Shown here piece by piece: positions 6,159-10,541 of a stretch of 10,541 nt of DNA (within the stretch, counting starts at the first letter, position 1; each line of letters starts with the position of its first letter). The stretch comes from Hydrogenophaga sp. (GTDB taxonomy: Bacteria; Pseudomonadota; Gammaproteobacteria; Burkholderiales; Burkholderiaceae_C). A program made the position numbers and the translations under genes. Under the pieces are notes generated by a model. The model did no database searches. It was not told the origin of the DNA and worked only from the letters and a program-made list of their open reading frames with translations. The stretch lies in NCBI GenBank assembly GCA_020047875.1, contig JAIFNE010000080.1:1-10541 (forward strand). Direction: 5' to 3'.

Positions 6159-8717
6159 CTATTCCTTGCGCAGGCGGGCCTCAAGCTTCTTCGCGGCGGT
6201 GATGTCGATCAGTGTGATGACCACACCCTGGATCACGTTGCTCAGGGTTCGGTACGGCTTGATTCGCACCAGGAACCAGAGGCCGTCGGTGGTGGTGATC
6301 TCTTTTTCAGACAAGGTCAGGGTGTTCAACGTTTGCTGGACATCCTCGCTGAGCGTGGGGTAGTTCAGCGTGCTGGCCAGATCGGTCAGGGGCCGGCCAA
6401 TGTCACCCTCTCGCAGCTGGATGATGCGGGTGATCTGCGGGGTGTAGCGGCGCACATTCAATTCGCTGTCGAGAAACAGCGTGGCGATGTCGGTGCTGTT
6501 GAGCAGGTTTTGCATGTCGCTCTGCGCGAGGGCGAGGTCGTCCAGTTTCGTTTGCAGTTCCTGGTTCAGCGTCTGCAGCTCCTCGTTCATCGACTGCGAC
6601 TCCTCCTTGGAGGTGGTCAACTCTTCGTTGGCCGACTGAAGCTCCTCGTTGGTCGACTGCAGCTCTTCGTTGGCCGTCTGCAGCTCTTCAGCGGAAGCGC
6701 CCATTTCTTGACGCAGGGCATGGATCTCGTCTTTGCAGCGCTGCAGTTCCTCGGCCATCTGGGGGTCAGCCAATTCCTGCGCGGTCTTGCGCCTGCGCTT
6801 GACGGGAGGTGGCGCAGGCACATCGTGAAAAACGATCATCACCAAGCCCATCACCGATTGGGGCTCGTGCATGAACTTGACGGTCACATCCAGTGAGGCC
6901 ATCGAGGGCTCCTCGCTCAGCCGAAGACCCCGCACCTCCACACTGCCCTTGTCCAGGATGGCTTGACGCAGGGCGGCGGCAATCTGTGCCCGGATGATGG
7001 GCCGAGCCATCACATGGATGTTCCAGTTGGCTTTCCCGGACGCTGGCTCCAGGTATTTGCCCACGCGGCCATTGATAAACACAACGTCGCCCTGGCCGTT
7101 GACCAGCACAGCCGCCGGAGAGAACTCTTGCAGCAGCACCTGCTCGGCGTGGGTCTGCAGATTGGGAGGAAGCGCGGTCGAAGAGGACAACTTGAACTCC
7201 TTGGGAAGCCGGTTCATTGTCCGGGATGGGCTGGTTGGAAAATACACCGAGCCCACGGTGACGGGATTCTCAGTACGCCAATAGAGCCGGGACTTTTGAT
7301 CGATCGGCGTGAACAGCTCATACGATTTTCCAATGGTCTCAGAGCCCCCGAGCAGCAGCGCGCCACCCGGGCGCAAACTGTAGCTGTAGAGCGGCAGCAA
7401 GCGACTCTGCAGGGCCGCATTGAAATAGATCATCAGATTTCGACACGAGAGCAGGTCGAGCTTGGTGAACGGCGGGTCGAGAATCACATCGTGCTGCGCG
7501 AACAGCACCATTTCCCGTATCTCGCTGTTGATCTGGAAGCCACTGCCCTGGGGCGTGAAAAATCTGTCCAGTCGGTTCGCATCCACCTCGGAAACGATGC
7601 GCCCCGGGTAGTGCCCTTTGCGGGCCACGCTGATCGCATCTGAACTCAGGTCGGTGGCAAAAACCTGCAGTGAGCAGCTCTGCGCTTCAGGCAACGCGGT
7701 CACCACCTCCTTGAAGATCATGGCCAGGGAGTAAGCCTCTTCGCCCGTGGAGCACCCGACCACCCAGGCCCGAAGACGGGTTCCCGGCGCACAGCGCGCC
7801 AGCAGCTTGGGCATGACAAGGTTCTTCACATCCTCCCAGACCGAGGGATCGCGAAAGAAACTGGTCACGCCAATGAGCATTTCCTTGAACAGCAGGTCCA
7901 GCTCCTGCGGGTTCGCCCGCACGAACTTTTCGTACGCATCATGGGTGGCCAAGCCGTGAACACCCAACCGGCGCTGAATGCGTCGGCTCAGCGTGCTGGG
8001 CTTGTAGTCGGAGAGATCGTGTTTGCTGCGCTCCTTCAGCAATCGCAAGATCGCGCCCAGCGACTGCGCACCAGCGTCGACACCCTCCTCTGCCCACGCA
8101 GGCGGGCCACTCTTCTCATCAACGACGCGAAGAATGCGGCTGGGCAATTCGGCCGCCAGGGCGATGACGTCAACGAAACCCGCGGCGATGGCACTCTTGG
8201 GCATGGAGTCGAACTGCGCCGACTCAGGCAACTGCGCCAGCGCCAGACCGCCCTGCGACTTGATGGCCTGCAACCCCAAGGTGCCGTCTGAGCCCATACC
8301 AGACAGCACCACGCCAATCGACCGCTCTCCCTGGTCGCGCGCCAGCGCCGCAAAAAACAGATCGATGGGCAATCGCATGCCCCGGGGCTGAACGGGTTCT
8401 GCGAGGTGCAACATCCCCCCCGCCACGGTCAGCTCCTTATTGGGCGGGATCACGTAAACCTTGTCGGATTCAAGCCGCATCGCGTCGACCGCTTCAAGAA
8501 CGGGCATGACCGTTGAGCGCTGCAACAACTCCGCGAGCAGGGCCTTGTGGGTGGGATCCAAGTGCTGGACCACGACATACGCCAAACCACTCACCGGTGG
8601 CACATGCGCCAGGAATTCCTCCAGCGCGGCCAGTCCGCCGGCCGACGCTCCCAACCCCACGGCGCGAACCGCACTTGAATGGCATGCGCCGGTTGTGGGG
8701 CTTGGGGGTGAGCTCAT
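6159..8717 (-). CDS. CheB-CheR fusion protein with PAS domains and long coiled coil
   Basis: The 852-residue protein joins a CheB-type methylesterase (about 15-200; Ser25 in GASAGG, His52 in QHLDPTH and Asp144 in GMGSDG form the triad) to a CheR-type methyltransferase (about 215-480; SRRIQRRL at 244-251, SAM motif VVGCSTGEEAYSLAM at 319-333, LSCRNLMIYF at 423-432). Then follow a PAS-like domain (about 525-640), a basic linker KRRRK (640-644), a coiled coil (about 652-735) and a C-terminal PAS domain (about 735-845). There is no receiver domain before CheB and no histidine kinase after the last PAS, though many relatives carry a kinase there; the frame stops right after AAKKLEARLRKE. It probably tunes methylation of a receptor or acts in a PAS signalling complex. 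The binding site before ATG 8717 is poor and overlaps a palindrome. Confidence 0.92.
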   Translation of the reverse strand: MSSPPSPTTGACHSSAVRAVGLGASAGGLAALEEFLAHVPPVSGLAYVVVQHLDPTHKALLAELLQRSTVMPVLEAVDAMRLESDKVYVIPPNKELTVAGGMLHLAEPVQPRGMRLPIDLFFAALARDQGERSIGVVLSGMGSDGTLGLQAIKSQGGLALAQLPESAQFDSMPKSAIAAGFVDVIALAAELPSRILRVVDEKSGPPAWAEEGVDAGAQSLGAILRLLKERSKHDLSDYKPSTLSRRIQRRLGVHGLATHDAYEKFVRANPQELDLLFKEMLIGVTSFFRDPSVWEDVKNLVMPKLLARCAPGTRLRAWVVGCSTGEEAYSLAMIFKEVVTALPEAQSCSLQVFATDLSSDAISVARKGHYPGRIVSEVDANRLDRFFTPQGSGFQINSEIREMVLFAQHDVILDPPFTKLDLLSCRNLMIYFNAALQSRLLPLYSYSLRPGGALLLGGSETIGKSYELFTPIDQKSRLYWRTENPVTVGSVYFPTSPSRTMNRLPKEFKLSSSTALPPNLQTHAEQVLLQEFSPAAVLVNGQGDVVFINGRVGKYLEPASGKANWNIHVMARPIIRAQIAAALRQAILDKGSVEVRGLRLSEEPSMASLDVTVKFMHEPQSVMGLVMIVFHDVPAPPPVKRRRKTAQELADPQMAEELQRCKDEIHALRQEMGASAEELQTANEELQSTNEELQSANEELTTSKEESQSMNEELQTLNQELQTKLDDLALAQSDMQNLLNSTDIATLFLDSELNVRRYTPQITRIIQLREGDIGRPLTDLASTLNYPTLSEDVQQTLNTLTLSEKEITTTDGLWFLVRIKPYRTLSNVIQGVVITLIDITAAKKLEARLRKE
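6543..6689 (-). repeat. Seven in-frame 21-bp units coding for EELQxxN heptads
   Basis: Residues 677-725 of the CheB-CheR protein are seven consecutive seven-residue units: EELQTAN, EELQSTN, EELQSAN, EELTTSK, EESQSMN, EELQTLN, QELQTKL. The phase is unbroken, as needed for one continuous parallel helix between the two PAS domains. The first three units are almost identical in DNA, so unit gain or loss by slippage is possible. Confidence 0.85.
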
Positions 8718-8718
8718 G

Positions 8719-8731
8719 CCCGATTATCGGG
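8719..8731. promoter_or_regulatory. 13-bp palindrome abutting the cheB-cheR start codon
   Basis: CCCGAT and ATCGGG flank a single central T. The palindrome ends one base before the ATG, in the place of the ribosome binding site. It could be an operator or a small RNA structure that blocks initiation. On the minus strand it contains CCCGATAA, close to a flagellar sigma-28 -10 element, but no matching -35 is present. Confidence 0.45.
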
Positions 8732-8793
8732 GTGCCACCCAGCTGCATGGCCAGCGCGAACGGACGCAGGCGTCATGGCCACCGGGCGTTCTG

Positions 8794-8806
8794 GCGAACG
8801 GTTCGC
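8794..8806. promoter_or_regulatory. 13-bp palindrome in the cheB-cheR upstream region
   Basis: GCGAAC and GTTCGC flank one central G. It has the same 6+1+6 layout as the palindrome at 8719-8731 but a different sequence. GCGAACGG is repeated at 8756-8763. It could be an operator for a dimeric regulator; none is identified. Confidence 0.4.
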
Positions 8807-8857
8807 TGGCGCCGCAGCGCGCAGATCCCAATGCCACGGAGAGGGTTCGCGTCCACG

Positions 8858-9172
8858 TCACCCCCGCTGCAATTCGCGGGCACTGGCCAGGGCAAGAACC
8901 AGCTTGCGCAGGGCACGGTGAATGACCAACCACGTCGTGGCAGCCTGGTCTTTGATCACCACAGGCAGATTTCCAACGGGGTGCGCAGCGAGGGTGCAAT
9001 GCACTCCATTGCGTCCAGCCAAAGCGCCGCCAGGAGCGTCTGCCAAATACGCCTCAACCAGGGAAATCCGGGCGCCGTAGTGCCCCAGAACCTCTGCCAC
9101 CACCGATTCCAGGTGGTCCAACAGAGCCGGACCTTCGTCGATGCGGGTTTCGGTCTTCAACAGAACTTGCAT
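8858..9172 (-). CDS. HPF/RaiA-family ribosome-associated protein
   Basis: The 104-residue protein resembles the short hibernation-promoting factor/RaiA (sigma-54 modulation) family, which binds the 30S subunit and silences or stores ribosomes under stress. MQVLLKTETRIDEGPALLDH (1-20) matches the first strand and helix. GARISLVEAYLADAPGG (33-49) corresponds to the family's IxxVEVxLxDxN strand, and CTLAAHPVGNLPVVIKDQA (59-77) to the following strands. The final helix, ALRKLVLALASAREL, ends with few of the basic residues common in the family, so this may be a diverged paralogue rather than the housekeeping Hpf. The ATG at 9172 is preceded by AGGA at four bases. Placed between a Crp/Fnr regulator and a sensor gene, it is probably under stress or redox control. 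Confidence 0.75.
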   Translation of the reverse strand: MQVLLKTETRIDEGPALLDHLESVVAEVLGHYGARISLVEAYLADAPGGALAGRNGVHCTLAAHPVGNLPVVIKDQAATTWLVIHRALRKLVLALASARELQRG

Positions 9173-9249
9173 GGTGTCCTAAGGGGTGGTTTTGATGCTG
9201 AGGCCTGCCATGCGCCCACTGCATGGAACCCGCTCATTGACCGTGCCAT
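9157..9249 (-). CDS. Possible 30-residue upstream ORF overlapping the HPF/RaiA start
   Basis: An ATG at 9249 is preceded by AGGGG eight bases upstream, a better binding site than many real genes here. The frame reads MARSMSGFHAVGAWQASASK and ends at a stop inside the HPF/RaiA gene, overlapping its start by 16 bases in another frame. Termination so close past a start codon allows translational coupling or competition. No family is recognised, and a chance frame is possible in GC-rich DNA. An inverted repeat (9208-9226) lies within it. Confidence 0.3.
   Translation of the reverse strand: MARSMSGFHAVGAWQASASKPPLRTPCKFC
9208..9226. repeat. 6-bp inverted repeat in the HPF/RaiA leader
   Basis: CCATGC (9208-9213) and GCATGG (9221-9226) enclose seven bases. 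On the leftward transcript it would form a hairpin 36 bases before the HPF/RaiA ATG. It is too short and lacks a T-run, so it is not a terminator. Confidence 0.4.
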
Positions 9250-9352
9250 CACCGTATCCCCTTCAGGCTTTGACTTCCGTTCGTTAGCGCACACAACCGC
9301 TCTCCCTCCATAGGGCGGCGACCGGCGCAGGATCGTATGAACGCCAGCACGC

Positions 9353-10081
9353 TCAAACGCTGAGCAAAGACTCGGGTACGCGATGTGCGCCCGTGCCCAG
9401 CGCAGCGTACAGCTGGCGGTCTGCGGCATAGCAGCTGCAGGCCTGGGCCTCCAGCGCAGGCCTGTCCAGCACGGTGAGCTCACCCCGGTGGTAGGTGATC
9501 AGTCCGCCGGCTTGAAACCTGCTGGCGGCCTGTGTCACGCCCACACGCCGCACGCCCAGCATGAGCGCCAGAAATTCCTGGGTGACGTGAAAGCTGTCTG
9601 ACTGCGCACGATCCTGACTCATCAGCAGCCAGCGCGCCAGACGCGGGCCGAGCATGTGGAAGCGCTCGCACGCAGCGGCCAACGTTTGCTGATGCAGCCG
9701 CACCAGCAGGCTGGCCTGCATCACCTGTTGCAATGCGGGGCTGGCAGCGCATTCCGCGCGCAGGGCCTTGGCCTCTATGCGCCAGCTCTGGCCCGCGCCT
9801 TGCACCAGCGCGCGCCACGGGGTCTTCGCCAGACCCAGCACCAGCTCGGAGCCGAGCATGGCTTCGCGCCCCGCCATGCCAACCTCCAGCGCGGGGTGGG
9901 TGTCGACATCAATCACCAACGAGATGAAGCCCGACCGCGGAAAGTAAGCATGGCTCAGCGGTTGCCCGCGCACGCTGAGTTCGGTGGACAACACCAGTTC
10001 AAACGGTGTGCACCGATCGAGCAGGCGCATGCGCGCGGCCTCGGGTAGTTGCTCGATCAGAAAATTCTCGGATTGGGCCAT
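9353..10081 (-). CDS. Crp/Fnr-family transcriptional regulator
   Basis: The 242-residue protein has the Crp/Fnr layout: an N-terminal beta-roll sensor (about 20-115; YFPRSGFISLVIDV and EVGMAGREAMLGSEL are family hallmarks), a dimer helix (about 117-150, ending HMLGPRLARWLL) and a C-terminal winged helix-turn-helix (about 160-210; VTQEFLALMLGVRRVGVTQA, then GGLITYHRGELTVLDRPAL). The usual cNMP phosphate-binding cassette is not seen, and the N-terminal cysteine cluster of FNR is absent, so ligand and signal are unknown. Two cysteines stand close together at 215 and 217. GAGGAG is nine bases before the ATG at 10081. It is the first leftward gene of the block and the obvious candidate to control the HPF/RaiA gene 180 bases downstream. 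Confidence 0.88.
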   Translation of the reverse strand: MAQSENFLIEQLPEAARMRLLDRCTPFELVLSTELSVRGQPLSHAYFPRSGFISLVIDVDTHPALEVGMAGREAMLGSELVLGLAKTPWRALVQGAGQSWRIEAKALRAECAASPALQQVMQASLLVRLHQQTLAAACERFHMLGPRLARWLLMSQDRAQSDSFHVTQEFLALMLGVRRVGVTQAASRFQAGGLITYHRGELTVLDRPALEAQACSCYAADRQLYAALGTGAHRVPESLLSV

Positions 10082-10348
10082 GGGTGCGCACTCCTCGTTC
10101 GTTCGGCGGCACCCAACCGGGTGATGTTCGTGAGCGGCCCTGTCGCTTCGCGCTCAGCCCACCTTACGAGCCAGTGTGGTGCGCACCGCCATCACTCACT
10201 GTCTGGCAACGCACACAGCGGCGGGTCGGCGTTCCCGGGCCCTGCGTGACTCCGCTCATGTTCGGTAGCGCACGGACGCCCTTTCGCGGGACTTTTACAA
10301 GTGGGCGGTGCATTCCGCGCAATGCGTCTGTGACGCAAAAAGGAACCC
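10082..10348. other. Divergent intergenic region between the Crp/Fnr gene and the rightward gene
   Basis: No gene is supported in these 267 bases. GGTGCGCAC occurs at 10083-10091, next to the regulator's start, and again at 10178-10186, where it is part of the perfect 10-bp palindrome GGTGCGCACC (10178-10187). A hairpin, TGCGTC-TGT-GACGCA, lies at 10323-10337. No convincing -35/-10 pair is seen for either gene. Confidence 0.5.
10323..10337. repeat. Hairpin just before the ribosome binding site of the right-edge gene
   Basis: TGCGTC and GACGCA form a perfect 6-bp stem around TGT. It sits directly upstream of AAGGA at 10339-10343. The same half sequences recur at 10488-10493 and 10523-10528. 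It may be an operator or an RNA hairpin controlling translation. Confidence 0.5.
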
Positions 10349-10541
10349 ATGGAAGAAAACCTCCGAGCCATCCGCATCCTGGGGCTCGCCAGCGCCGCTG
10401 CGGCCCATTGCGCACCACCGGTGTTTGCCAGCTTGTCCGTGGTCCGCCCTGGCGCACCGCTGGGGCAACGTACCTTGGTTGATCTGTTGCGTCTGCTCGA
10501 TAGCGATTTGCCGAGCACGTCTGACGCAACAAAGGCCGCCA
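10349..10541 (+). CDS. Partial rightward gene of unknown function, running off the window
   Basis: ATG at 10349 is preceded by AAGGA (10339-10343) at five bases, a good ribosome binding site. The frame stays open for 64 codons to the edge, starting MEENLRAIRILGLASAAAAH. Residues about 9-20 are mildly hydrophobic and VFA near 25-27 could be a cleavage point, but this is a poor signal peptide. A leucine-rich segment (LVDLLRLLDSDLP) follows. I do not recognise a family. It is divergent from the Crp/Fnr gene. The chief doubt is that the frame also contains a long inverted repeat at 10486-10530. Confidence 0.55.
   Translation, partial: MEENLRAIRILGLASAAAAHCAPPVFASLSVVRPGAPLGQRTLVDLLRLLDSDLPSTSDATKAA
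10486..10530. repeat. Interrupted 14-bp inverted repeat inside the right-edge gene
   Basis: GTTGCGTCTGCTCG (10486-10499) pairs with CGAGCA (10512-10517) and GACGCAAC (10523-10530), giving 14 base pairs with a 12-base loop and a 5-base bulge on one side. Its outer arms share TGCGTC/GACGCA with the hairpin at 10323-10337. Confidence 0.6.

Noticed and set aside
8718..8732. Flagellar sigma-28 promoter for cheB-cheR
   Set aside because: CCCGATAA resembles the -10 element, but no TAAA-type -35 lies at the right distance and transcription would start at or within the start codon.
9236..9251. FNR or Crp binding site upstream of HPF/RaiA
   Set aside because: TTGA and ATCA occur close together, but the spacing is seven bases instead of the required layout and the outer bases do not match.
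10164..10532. Leftward gene at the right edge
   Set aside because: Two leftward frames exist but have no good ribosome binding site and an Arg/Pro/Cys-rich composition typical of chance frames; the rightward frame at 10349 has a clear binding site.

Overview
The window reads as chromosomal DNA of a high-GC betaproteobacterium, most likely Burkholderiales and probably a member of or close to the Comamonadaceae. This rests on GC-rich codon use, the look of the DusA, CheB/CheR and HPF/RaiA proteins, and a small hairpin near 5390 resembling short dispersed repeats remembered from that group. It is a recollection-based inference, not a database result.

Left part (1-3127), accessory in character. 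A leftward gene enters at the left edge, with a perfect 10-bp hairpin just before its start. A rightward YefM/YoeB-type toxin-antitoxin pair (200-708) follows; it has a clear promoter with a palindrome inside it. It converges on a leftward gene for a NERD-nuclease/UvrD-like helicase fusion (757-2571). Between 2669 and 3080 lie two successive N-terminal stubs of MNT-type nucleotidyltransferase antitoxins, both broken. The block looks like a toxin-antitoxin and possible defence hot spot with decay.

Middle part (3128-5515), all leftward. From upstream to downstream there is a tRNA-dihydrouridine synthase A gene (dusA), then an alpha/beta-hydrolase gene coupled to it by a GTGA overlap but broken by an in-frame TAG and a lost 3' end, then an intact secreted alpha/beta-hydrolase with a near-perfect Shine-Dalgarno sequence.

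Right part (5516-10081), all leftward, a signalling and stress block. In transcription order it holds a Crp/Fnr-type regulator, an HPF/RaiA-type ribosome-associated protein with a possible upstream overlapping small ORF, a CheB-CheR fusion with PAS domains and a seven-unit heptad-repeat coiled coil but no receiver or kinase domain, and a stand-alone PAS protein. The order suggests a regulator, a translation-hibernation factor and a PAS-based sensor unit that may be controlled together; this is inference.

Right edge. A divergent rightward gene begins at 10349 and runs off the window. Related inverted repeats sit before and inside its start. No RNA genes, insertion sequences or CRISPR arrays were seen.
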